Shown piece after piece: positions 35,730-46,758 of a DNA stretch of 64,000 nt; within the stretch, counting starts at the first letter, position 1, and every line of letters starts with the position of its first letter. Source of the DNA: Allodiplogaster sudhausi (lineage: Eukaryota > Nematoda > Chromadorea > Rhabditida > Diplogasteridae). Made by a program: the position numbers and the translations under genes. The stretch spans positions 1,591,001-1,655,000 of the forward strand of contig CALZFC010000055.1 of NCBI GenBank assembly GCA_945643635.1, given 5' to 3'. The notes below the pieces were generated by a model, which was given only the letters and a program-made list of their open reading frames with translations, ran no database searches and was not told the DNA's origin.

Positions 35730-37401
35730 CTAAGACATACGCGAGAGAGCGGGAGAGGGAGGCTCGAGGAACTCACTCAGAGAAGCCGACTGCTCACGCA
35801 TGATTCTGCATTCCAGCTGACGACGGCGGACACCGACTGAGATGGTCGACTGGCGGATTGAGAGACTGCGAAGGAAGAGAGAGAGACAGAGATAGAAAGG
35901 GAGAGAGAGGGATGAGAAAGGATAGAGAGAGAGAGAGGAGAGAGAGAGAAAGAGATGAGAAAAGAGAGAGAGAGAGAGAAAGAGATGAGAAAAGAGAGAG
36001 AGAGAGAAAGAGATGAGAAAAGAGAAAGAGAGAGGGAGAGAGAGAGACGGAGAGAGCGAGAGAGAGAGGGAGAAAGGAAAGACCGTACTCTTCGTTGTCG
36101 TCGTGAGCGAAGAATCCGGACCGACTGGACTCCTCTTCCCCCTCCTCGAATCCGTCAGGAACCTCCTCCTGGACACGGCCAATCTTGGACAGACGAGGAA
36201 GCGGGAAAGGATTGCGAGAGGGAAGAGAACCGAAGGAGTCGAACTCCTTCCTTCCCTCAAATACATGCTGAATACTTAGGAATGTAATTTGTGGTTCATT
36301 TACAGATTTGGAAGACACAAACAGATCCGTGGCGACGAAGAGGAAGAGAATGGTGAGAGGAAGAAGAGTGAACGGGAATGAGAGAGGGAGCAGAGAGGGG
36401 AGGCTGAGGGCCAGAGACACAAAGAGCCGGAGAACGGTGGGGCAGTCGACCCATCTGCAAGCATATTCTTATTCCGCTAATAAAAAGTGAATATGAAGAT
36501 AGCCGAATCGATAGAAGGAAGAGTCGCATGGGAACGAAGAGTTCGAAGGATTCTGATAACACGGAACCTCCAATCAAGGATTGCAGATCCATTTTTAACT
36601 CTTGTAATAAATTACATATATCAGATTACTGTCATCTGATATATGTAATTCATGGATGTCTTACGGTAACGTTGAGCTGGTCGTTGGAACGACGGAGCGA
36701 CTTGGCGAGGCAGGCAGAGTTCTCGAGGATGGGGACATCCGGCTCAGCTGGCAGGGAAGAGCGGGCGATTACAGTATCCTTCAGGAAATGGAATTCTGTT
36801 CGACTACAAGAATTGGTAGGAAAAGAGACTTGAAGAGTGTCAGAATCGCTGGAAGAGTCGGAATGCTCGCGGCTCTCAGGAAGACTGCATCGACTGGCAG
36901 TCCTCTCCGTCTCCTCTCCTTCTCTACTTCTCTCACTCTCTTCTCCCTCTCTACTTCTCTCACTCTCTTCTCCCTTTCTAGTTCTCTCATTCTCTTCTCC
37001 ATTTCTTCGTTCTTCTTCTCAATGTGGTTGTGAGCACAAGTGATCATAGCTGAAATAAAGATTATAAGTATTTACATCAAATATCAGAAGTTGAAGATAA
37101 GAAAACGGACGCTGAGAGAGAACTGGACGGGTGGGCGTGGCCTGGAAGGCATGAGTCAGCTGAGAAATCCACTGATCGGCCTGCTTCGCATTCAGCGACA
37201 AGTTGACCGTGCCGAAGGAGAAGCGAAGTTTCACTTCCCAATTCTCAAGGAAAAGTGAGTTCTTCTCTGGAAAGAAACGTTTCCTGTTGGGACTGACGCG
37301 GGATGAATCGGAGTGGTCCTTCTTGGCTGATCGAGACTGGATGAGAAGATCAGTCGCCGTCGACAGCTTCAGGACATGGCCTAGAAATAAAGAGAGAGAG
37401 C

Positions 37402-37449
<48 letters not shown>

Positions 37450-37486
37450 ACGGGAGAGAGAAAAAAGAGAGAGGGAGAAAGAGAGG

Positions 37487-37579
<93 letters not shown>

Positions 37580-37603
37580 AGAGAGAGAGAGAGAGAGAGA
37601 GAG

Positions 37604-37648
<45 letters not shown>

Positions 37649-38003
37649 AGAGAGAGAGAGAGGGAGAGAGAGAGAGATGACCAGATTGGAAGAGGTTGAA
37701 AGTGTGTAATGAAGACCTTGATCACTTCTCATGTAGATGATGAAATGGCCAGCCGTAGTGAGAATGCAGTGACGAGAAGCCGTCGAACTGCGCGTATCCA
37801 GAAGGAAACCCTGCAATTTAAAACGATTATTTTTACAATTACTTACAATTACTTTAAATATCATTCTGTAGCATAACAATAAAAAGGGAGTGATAAGGGT
37901 GAATAATCCGAACAGAGTGGCGAGTGTAGAGAGTGACGTGGTCTTCCATCACAAATTGGTGGTCATCCACTTTCCACTGACAACGATTCGGGAGGGGAAG
38001 AAG
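35730..38003 (-). CDS. PH-domain protein with coiled coil and hydrophobic C-terminal segment (model partial)
   Basis: Likely membrane-associated lipid- or protein-binding protein; the family was not recognised. Three exons join cleanly: 37914-38003, 37717-37810 and 37107-37380. They read QWKVDDHQFVMEDHVTLYTR, GFLLDTRSSTASRHCILTTA, GHFIIYMRSDQGHVLKLST and WEVKLRFSFGTVNLSLNAKQ, then QADQWISQLTHAFQ. The strand pattern and closing amphipathic helix with Trp fit a PH fold. Next comes a charged region (HNHIEKKNEEMEKRMRELER) near 36900-37050, then a Ser/Asp stretch (SDSSSDSDTLQVSFP). A 36-residue hydrophobic stretch follows (SLALSLPSLLPLSFPFTLL, then PLTILFLFVATDLF), possibly a membrane hairpin. The C-terminus is ESSRSGFFAHDDNEE, then SALSRMS-like, ending in TAA at 35730-35732. 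Several joins between 36450 and 37100 are ambiguous, and the N-terminus is not found. Confidence 0.6.
35885..36080. repeat. GA-rich tract within PH gene intron
   Basis: Repeated AGAAAGAGATGAGAAAAGAG units of about 24 to 30 bases grading into pure GA. It lies between the two last exons of the PH gene. Confidence 0.85.
36611..36649. repeat. short perfect inverted repeat, 15-bp arms
   Basis: ATTACATATATCAGA and its exact complement TCTGATATATGTAAT are separated by 9 bases. It could form a hairpin in the PH gene pre-mRNA. It probably lies in an intron. Confidence 0.8.
37386..37677. repeat. 290-bp GA microsatellite in PH gene intron
   Basis: Nearly pure GA with occasional GGGAGAA interruptions. 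It fills almost all of the intron between PH exons 2 and 3, so on the mRNA sense strand it is one long pyrimidine tract next to the acceptor. Confidence 0.9.
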
Positions 38004-38069
38004 CTGACATTGGCGTTTTATATTATTCAACTCATTTCCAATGGTTTATACAATTAAAACTAGCCTTTT

Positions 38070-38158
38070 TGAGATCGGTGCTGATTGCAGTGTCGTGCAT
38101 GGCAGCAGAGGAACAATAATAGACAATCCAAAGCTGCAGAAGAGTCGACCTCCTGCTG
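38070..38158 (-). repeat. degenerate dispersed repeat, copy A
   Basis: Its reverse complement (CAGCAGGAGGTCGACTCTTC, then CTGCAATCAGCACCGATCTC) matches 50107-50186 with mismatches and a small indel. It probably derives from an old mobile element. Confidence 0.6.
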
Positions 38159-39127
38159 TGTTGCGACTAGCCGAAAATGGCATCGAGCCGCCTTTTAGTG
38201 AGGAATGAAATAACATAAATTTGCAAAGCATCGCCGCATACTTGCAATGAAAACGAAGGAATCCCATGTTTCATAAAAATTTAAAGCACCGATTGCCTTG
38301 CATACAATCAACAGTCCACAGGTTTTACTCCACAGCTCCTGAATCAAAATATAGACATGGATTTCTCTTAAAGAGAAAGAGAATCGATTTATCTGCAAAA
38401 AAAACATGAAAGTACAGCAATGCTTAATCACAAAAGAGTGATTGAGGAACGGGGAAAAACAACATGGTGGATAATAAAGACGGTGTTCAGCAGCGTTAAG
38501 AATACCGATGGTGAGATAAGATGCTTTCATGTTGAAAGCGAGAAATCCTGTACGTACTAGTCATCAAAATTCACAGTGGATGGAAGCGAGTAACAATTCC
38601 GCTTTCCCAAGTATTAATTTCCCTGATCCTCTCCCATATCTCCCCTCTATGACCAAGGGCTGATTCGCAGTCACCTGGAAAGAATTTCAACCAATTGGAA
38701 CGAGGATGGCGACAACAATCGAGCACTGAAGCACGACCTTAGTTCCTTAACCAGCTTGAATGTTAAGACGAGGAAACGCCAGATTCGAATCATTTTTTTT
38801 ATCGAGTATTCGCACAAAAAACAGCACGGAATAGCCCGCAAAATAAATGAAACGGCGTGATTGGAATCACGGTAATATACACGTAAATGATAGAAAACAG
38901 AAAAATTAATACTATGGCCATAGCAGGCACTCTCTAATCACTATTATTAACAGGCTCCAACATTCTAATAAAATCGGTCCGTTTAATCGAACAGTCTAAA
39001 AGAATTTGCTATACTTACATTAATAGAGAGGATAATACTAGGATTAAAAAATTCAGGCCCAACTGTAATAACAAGGTCGGAGCAGCTGACTTTTGGAGTA
39101 AGGGGGGGGGCTGAAGAGTAGGGACTT

Positions 39128-41308
39128 TCAGCGGAAGAAGAAGCGAGGAGCTCCAGGCACGCCAGGAGCAGTTCGGACGAGCCAGACCTGTACAAAACGA
39201 ATTCCTCTATTTGGTTCTTTCACAAAAGAAAAAATTAGAAAAATTAGAATTGAAAATGTTAAAGAAATCACTAATAATAGAATCGGTTAAATTGCAGATA
39301 CCTGTGCAAGAATGTGATTGACTTGCGGAGAAAGGGGATCCGTGCTGAAGTGCAGCTGGAAATGATTGTACCTCTGGATCTCACGAGGGAGCACGAACAC
39401 CAAAGAGCGCAGGGGGTCGTGGCTGTTGTACAAGTTCAGCTGCGTCCTTCTACCCTGCACAGGATTGAGAGTGAGAAAGAGAAGTAGCTGAGCGGGAGGG
39501 TTCACGCTAAACCATTCTCACCATATCTCCCAGCACAATCTCCGGACGTCTGGAGTATGGCCAATCACCAGTACAAGACATGGTGTATGGAGCGGCATTC
39601 GAGTCCAGCGGCTCCTGAAAGACAGAAATTGAGAGCGAGATTTACTTTACTCTATGAACAGCACATTACTCACGGGGAAGCAATTCCAATGGACAAGCAA
39701 AATGGGAAGAAGTAAAAGCTTTGAATTCCAACCCAGAAGCCGTGAATAAATTAAAGAGTTCAAAAATACTTTTTAAACTCATAATCATTAAAGATTTCCC
39801 ACTCACCCGCATATTGCGCTTAACGACAGCGCAGTAGAGGAAGTATTCATGGCCAGCATAGCAGGGCGGCCAGGGAAGTCCGCCTTCTTCTCTGATGGTG
39901 AAGCAGACGTCGTTGGGAGGGCCTCGAGAAGAGAAGATTCCCGACAGAGGAGCCACTTCTTCGACTCCGCTGAAGCACAAACATTAGACTGGCATTTACA
40001 AACAGCATTAACAAGTATCGAGATACAAAACATGAGTTACCAATTTTAAGTAACAAAAACAACTAAACAAATTCTACTAAATATTTATAACTGCAAAATA
40101 TAATAAATATTATGAACCGATTAACAGCCAGCCTTGCGTTATCGAAAGGCCGCTTGATGACAGGGAGAAGGCTGTCCAGGAAGAAGAGAACATCCTCGCT
40201 CTCCCAGGTCTTCTCTCCTCGGAAGTTCTTAGCAATGTCCCCTAGCACACTCGGAAAAGTGCCAGCGAGGAGCAAAGAAGACGCCAGGGGAAAATCCCGG
40301 TTCTTCCTGCAGCAAATAATATTTCATTGACATCTACAAAGATTGTTAGTTACTTCCAGTTTGCACTTACAAACACTAACACTGCAAACGAGAACGGGAT
40401 GCGTTGCTTGTCATCCAGGATGTGAATTCCTGAGTCGTAATCGAGGAGCAGATGAACGAGCGACGTCTTCTTTGTGCGGATGGCGATGTGAAGAGCGAGT
40501 CCCCCCTCCCACCCTGGTAAACGAGACTGAAACAAGAGGATGCTTCATCTATCTCTCTCTTCTGTCTGTTCCTCTCTCTCTATCTCTCTCTTCTGTCTGT
40601 TCCTCTCTCTCTATCTCTCTCTTCTGTCTGTTCCTCTCTCTCTTCTGTCTGTTCCTCTCTCTCTCTATCTCTCTCTTCTGTCTGTTCCTCTCTCTCTATC
40701 TCTCTCTTCTGTCGGTTCCTCTCTCTCCCTCTTATCTTCTTCTGTCTAACATCCATGCCACACGAGAAAAGAAGTCTTCCTTCGTGTAAAATATGAAGAA
40801 CAGCAAATACTTGCATGGTGCATTCCAATTGGTATTCCGCGCATATTTCGCAATATATCTGTGTCGAACTGGAAGAGGAGGCGAATGCAGTGAAGAACGC
40901 GTTCACGGAAAGCATCTGGCCAGTTCGCCGCAGCAAGCTAGAGAGTGAGAAATGGATAGAGACGGAGAGAGAGAGAGAGTGAGAGAGAGAGAAGAGTGAT
41001 CAACCAACCGAGGGAAGAAGGTAGTCGGAAGTCGAGGGGACTGGCTCATCGAAAGTGAAGTGCTGCCTTGCCAAGTTGAATGATCGCATAAGGAATTCAA
41101 CGTCGCCATTGAGAGCTGCGTCGTGGATGTCCTGCCAGCCACTCCACTTACCCTTTCTTGCTCATCTTCCTCGAGCTGTGGCTAATACTAACCTGGAAGC
41201 TTCCGGCAATCGGAAGGACGCGTTGTCTGGGCTGGATCGGGAAGTCTAGATTCGCTGCTGCCGCAAGCGGCATAACATTATCGACCACTGCCACCGATAC
41301 TTCGTCAT
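39128..41308 (-). CDS. ankyrin-repeat protein (C-terminus unresolved)
   Basis: Eight exons join in phase: 41193-41308, 41009-41131, 40811-40937, 40383-40513, 40118-40302, 39807-39969, 39522-39614 and 39302-39454. The first part is ankyrin-like: DIHDAALNGDVEFLMRSFN, then GGLALHIAIRTKKTSLVHLL with DYDSGIHILDDKQRIPFSFA. The second part has no family I recognise, but its composition is clearly protein-like: LLLAGTFPSVLGDIAKNF, GVEEVAPLSGIFSSRGPPND, LPWPPCYAGHEYFLYCAVV and NSHDPLRSLVFVLPREIQRY. It could be a folded beta-rich domain. After 39302 the phase-0 reading ends at a TGA at 39128-39130, while another frame stays open through 38983. The true 3' end is unclear; exon-like sequence at 38570-38680 may belong to it. 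The 5' end may join the next gene upstream. Confidence 0.65.
40556..40737. repeat. 31-bp CT-rich minisatellite, about six copies
   Basis: TCTGTCTGTTCC recurs at 40561, 40592, 40623, 40644, 40677 and (variant TCTGTCGG) 40708. The period is mostly 31 bases. It lies in the intron between ankyrin exons 3 and 4. Confidence 0.88.
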
Positions 41309-41544
41309 CTATTTGAAGAGGAACCATTTAAACGTTGAAAAAAGACAAATCGGTAATTATCCAAGTTGTTATATTATATCGCAATATCACAACTTGGATT
41401 TCTTTTGATCACTCTTCCAACTCAAAAACTTCACGAACAGTAGTTCCACCTGTTGGAGCAAAAGAAGGAGTGTCACACGGGGAAAAATGTTTCGATCACA
41501 ATGTAGATATCCCTTATCATATTCTTATTCTGTCATAAAACGCT

Positions 41545-44500
41545 AACTTGAAGGAGGTGCGTGATTCTGAGCTGGGCGGGAAATTCCTGAAATAAACGCA
41601 GTCATCCCTGTTCATGCCTCTTCTCGACAAATTCAACTAACCATTGTTTGATTCTTGTACCCGGGGGCCAGCAAGTGCAGGGACGAGCCGAGAAGAAGCG
41701 GCAGGAGTCGGTGAAGCTGCTTCGTAGGGAACGTCATAAGTGGGTGAAACTGGTTCATAGCGAACGTGGGGATAGGTGGGTGAAGCTGGTTCATAAGGAA
41801 CGTGATGGCCGGAGTGGCTGGAAGATGTACAGTTCTCGTTCGCCTCCACATTTGCCTCATCCGACCTAAGATTACAGCTGTTAGAAATGCTGTTCTTCTT
41901 CGTTCTAAAACAAAAAGATTTTAAGTGCTTGGAATGTGGATATACTAACAACTTTAAATGAGATACCATGAAAAAAGAAAACGCCAACTAACGGAGACGA
42001 ATGGGAGAAACTGGCGTTGGTATTCGTGCTGAGTATATCGGACAAACTCCTCCCTGAAATTCCAAGACACTCTCATTCTCATTATCAAATTAACACTATT
42101 AAAACAACAAATGCACTTAGTAGTTTTCTATGTATTTCAGCACGGTTCAACAACTCACCAGATGCAGGCCAATTAATAAAGGCAGCAGCAACAAGGGCTG
42201 GGCGGATGCCAGGCTCTGGGATAGGGATCCTGTTGAGAGTCCGCGTTCGGCCACGAGTGAAGGCATCGGAGGGTGGCGGGTTGTCCCAACGACTTCTGAA
42301 AAATACAAGAGTAGATGAAGCATAGGCTAGAAGAGAGAAGAAAGTTGTCTGAGTAAGTTACCGTCGACTGGGCTGCTCCAGTGCTGCAGCAGTAGATCGG
42401 GAAGTGTTCGCGGCCACAACCCGTGTCGATGATGGAATGTCTGAATGCTCACCCATTCGTGCCTGGTACTTCTTATCATTTCATATGGTCGCGAATTCAT
42501 GAAGAATGTGATAAGTTAACATCATACTCGGTTGATCTGGAAGCGGAGCCGGAATAGGAATGGCAGGTCGCCGAATTCGTGGATCTCGCAAGCCTCTTCG
42601 CACAGGCAGAGGACGGCAAGGAGTACGCGATTCGGGCAGAGAGGGCGTGCTCAAGTATCAATTTTTTTTAAATATAACCTTTACTAAAACCAAAATATTT
42701 TAATATACAAAGCAAACTCGCATTTCTTCACTGCAAAACTATACTTACACAAACCAAGCATTGCAAAATGATGGCTACTCTTAAATGTGAACATAAACAT
42801 ATCATACACTTGGTAGAGGAACTCCACAGACGGCATTGGTTCTGCATTCGAGGGATCTGAGTTCTCCAAAGACGGTACCATGATGTTAACGTGAACACCA
42901 CGCTCTGAAATACAAAAATAAATAAATCAACTCCCTTAAAATAAACAATGACACAACAGAAACATCAACATATCCAATACTATAACATTATTTTAATTGC
43001 TTTCCAACTCGGATAGTTGGACTCTTCTTCAATTCGGCATCAATGACAGGATATTATGCTGACCAGAAGGCTGAATCATAGAAGGGCTCAGCGGAGTGTC
43101 AATGCTATGCCGTGGATGGCGCGCCTTGGGAAGCAGCTTGCGAAAGAGCAAGCCGGAACGATTGGCTGCTACATTCGATCTGGTTAAAAAAAAGGAACGT
43201 AGGGAGAGAGAAAGAGAAAGAGAGAGACATAGACAGAGAGATAGACAGACAGATAGAGAGAGAAAGAGAGAGAGACATAGACAGAGAGATAGAGAGACAG
43301 ATACAGAGAGAGACACAGAGAGAGGGAGCGAGAGAATATGGCAAGAGAGATCAGATGACATGAGATAACGACAGAGAGTACGAACTTGAGAGGGACTTTA
43401 TTGGAAGTTTGGAAGGCATCCCTGGGAATCAGTACATCTTCCGAGAGCTCGACGACTGGTGGAGTAATGAAGATGTCGGAAGCAGCTAGGAAGGAGTAAA
43501 GGAGTCAGTCAATGACAATGCTAATCAAAGTGAGAATCTCGTACTGGAGAATAAGAAAGGAAGGAGAATCGGAGGCATATAACTCTGTTGAACAAGTGAA
43601 CAACCAGTGGCAATTACAAAGCATAAGGGAGAGTCTTTTATCGCCAGCTTACCGAGTTGTTTTCCAGGAAGTAGTGCTGGAGGAGTAGCCAGGTTGGTTG
43701 TGACGGGAGCGGGTGGCAGTGAGGACTGGGGCGGAGTAAGCACCTCTACGGCAGCCTGACCGGCCGGTCTAAACAGTGACATTTCAATAATATTCGTTCT
43801 CAATTCGGTTCATTGTGAACTGACGTCACTTGGTCTTCTTCTTCTACACGAGACTGCTCACTAGCAAGCAACGGATGAGGAAGGTGAGACTCTTCCGATT
43901 CACAAGTTGCATGGATTCCCTCCGATGCACCGAGGGGTGCCTGGACCTTCTCGGAAGCAGGAATTGATGCCTTCAGTCCCTCCGAAGCTGCAGGTTCCTG
44001 TACTCCCGCAGCTGCATCGAGAAGTGTATTGAGCTCTTGAGAGGGGAGACCCCCGGACGTGCCCGGTCTCTTGGCCGTGCCTGGAAACGTCGAGCTCCCC
44101 ACTTCGAGCAGTGGCATCCTAGTCTCCTTGCTGAAATACATCATTTCATAATGCCTCTGCATGATAAGCACTTCTACCAAGATCAATTACGTACTTGTGC
44201 ACTTTGACAGAGATGCGGGCGCGAATCGAGCGGGCATTCTTGAGGTTGGGAAGCGGCTTGGAGAAGAAGCTGGCAGATGGCTTCTTGGCAGTTGTCACTG
44301 GAGATGCTCTGGGAAGGGTCGTTCCAATCTGCTGCTTCTTCCTCTCTGATTCCAACTTATTCTCGGCGACATTCAAGCGGACCTTCAGCACAAACAGTTT
44401 ATCCTTTCGCAATCAGATTGCCACATTTACTAAGCAAGTCTCGCCTACAATACCCTTCGAACCATCTAGTTAATTTAAAATATGTGCCTAAGCAGCACGC

Positions 44501-46758
44501 TGGCTTCTTTTTAGTACCCAGCCCACCACTGGTGAGTACTCATACAAACCTTTTCCCTGCCGAGTGCGATGAATATCTCCTCCCTCTTCTTCTTCTTCTT
44601 TTCCTCTACGGCTTCTCTCTCTGCTTCTCTATCCGCTTCCAGTATCTTCTCAACCTCCTCTTGCATTCTCCGTTCGTCCTCTGATATCTCCTCCTCCATT
44701 CTCTCTTCGCCTCTGTGTCTCTGCTCCTCTTCATCCTCCTGTCTCTTCCTCGTATGTTCTTGAACCCTTTCCACCCACTCTTGAATCCTTTCCAACTTCC
44801 TCTGCTTTTCCGTTTCGTAATCTGAAGAGGAGAGAGTATATAGTACGAGAAATTGAAATTGCTCGAAAAGACTACATGATCTGGATGAGTCATGAAAGAG
44901 AACTACAACCAGCTGCGCGTGGGTTAAAATTCTGGGAAATATCTGAGATCAATTTAGGTAATTATAGTACTTTAGAGAAGATATCTATGACCTGAAGGAT
45001 CGCCCAACAAGTTGCCGTCCAATGGGCCTTCCTGAAGTCGTCGCTTCTTCTTTGGAGTTTTCTCGTTCTTTGTTGCCGAGGATTGAAGCTTCCTATAAGC
45101 AAAACAGTAATTTCGTGCGAAAGTCACCATAAACAAGAATGAGGTCTGGCGATCTCTCTGTCTAATCTAGAGTGGTCGAAAAGCAACAAGAATTACTCGG
45201 AAGTGCGGGGCTCCAGAACGGAAACGTCGCTTGGGCTGCTCGTGACAGACACTCAATAATAAGCACATTCAATTTTTTTTTTACAAAAACAATACGAACA
45301 CTCAAAATCAAGCATATTAGACAAATATTTCCCAGGACAGAATATTGAAAGACATGCATTTCGATCTTTTATCAACACCTTTGTCCTCTTCCTTGTCCAC
45401 ATTCTCGCCACACCGCGCTCTCTTTCTCTGCGGTCCTCTCGCTCCGGCATTGTCTCTCTTCCTGGGAGATTTCTTTTTCTTCGTCTCCTGCTTGAGTGCC
45501 TTCGCCTTCGATCGGGTAATTCGCTGGCCAGGCGAAATCAGATGCAAAAGCTAAAAAGAATAGTTTAGCTGGGCTTACTAATATTATAGTCCAAGATGTT
45601 AATGTAATTTGTAACGCATAAGAGAACTTGTAAAATTATACTACCAAAAACATTTCGCAAGACCTTAAAAACACATACATTTAAATACTAAAAAGTACCC
45701 ACATACCTCATTAGACTGTCCTCGGAGTCTAATGTGAAGTTGGCGTAGAACACGAGGAGTGTTCTTGTCAGGTTCTGGCAGTGTGGCCTAGAACAAAGAG
45801 AACATCAAAGGGCAATCTCATTTCAGTCAGAAAAAGGTCCATCTGATTGTTTGAAATATTCGCATTGTAGAAGTATCTGCCCAGGGTATGCACTATCTCG
45901 TTATGACTAAAGACTTATTAATGAGGTACCTCACTCATCTGCTCGCTACTAAGCTTCATAGAGTCTTGCTCATCCTCCTCTTCTTCTCCTTTCACTTCCT
46001 CGGTTTCCTCAAGTTTCTTCGCCAATTGCTCTTGCGCCTCTAAGCAATCCTTCTCACTTGCAGTTCGGAAGCTGCAAGGGTTAGAGACAGAACTAAACCG
46101 CACTAGCAATACTGTTTAGGGAGAAGGAAACATTAGGAAGCGACATCAGTCGCCGAATGGTCAACCTGTCAAGAAGGCCTTTGAGACCCAGTTGGTCAGC
46201 CAATTCTGCAGTCATCCAGACTCCTTCCTTCTTCGTAGGCAGTGTTGCCAGATCGACATTGGCACAGCTCATGAGAATGGCGGCCTTGGCCGGAGAAGTT
46301 GTGGCCGCCAACTCCAAGAACACTTCGCGCCGTTTCTCCGCCTCTTCCCGCTCCGGCCGCATCACGCCCTTTAAAAATTACACTCTTTTAGCTTACTTAG
46401 CTGTCATAACCGTTTAAACAAATAAAAATCAATGGTAAAGTAAGGAAGGAGAAGGCAAGGGCCGTTTTGAGAGCAATAAAGAGAACAGTAGTCAGACCTT
46501 GAAGAAAACCGCAGGGATTGAATTCGGCGAAGAAATTTTGACGCCGTCGAAGCAAATGATCATACGGGGCAACTGAAAGAATGAAACGGATATTGGCGAG
46601 GGTGGGCAAGGAATTCATCGAAAGCATCCAACACTACGCATTCGGATCTTTGATTTGAATAACACCGACTCTGCAGATCAGACCTTTTGGCTCCGCCCAG
46701 TGACGACATCGGCTTCGGACAAGAAGATCTCGCTGTCGTGGTCAGTGTCCTCACTCAT
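41545..46758 (-). CDS. large basic, coiled-coil and Pro/Ser-rich protein (model partial)
   Basis: Function unknown; composition suggests a nuclear or scaffold protein. It starts MSEDTDHDSEIFLSEADVV at 46756-46758. The first four exons join in phase: 46684-46758, 46638-46670, 46498-46572 and 46113-46368 (AAILMSCANVDLATLPTKKE). Further exon-like blocks: an acidic KLEETEEVKGEEEEDEQ block near 45950; TPRVLRQLHIRLRGQ near 45740; very basic SPGQRITRSKAKALKQE and KKKKSPRKRD at 45370-45545; TPKKKRRLQEGPLDGN near 45030. A long charged coiled coil lies at 44550-44800 and ARSIRARISVKVHK near 44210. A Pro/Ser/Glu region follows at 43390-44150, with EPAASEG/LGASEG-type repeats. SRWDNPPPSDAFTRG and LNRIPIPEPGIRPAL lie near 42200-42300. 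YEPxSPTY repeats are at 41640-41860. Not every junction is solved, and one near 46100 has no phase-compatible canonical join. It could be more than one gene. Confidence 0.5.
43196..43335. repeat. GA/GACA-rich microsatellite
   Basis: AGAGAGACATAGACAGAGAG pattern, twice repeated in blocks of about 60 bases. It lies in an intron of the preceding gene model. Confidence 0.85.
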
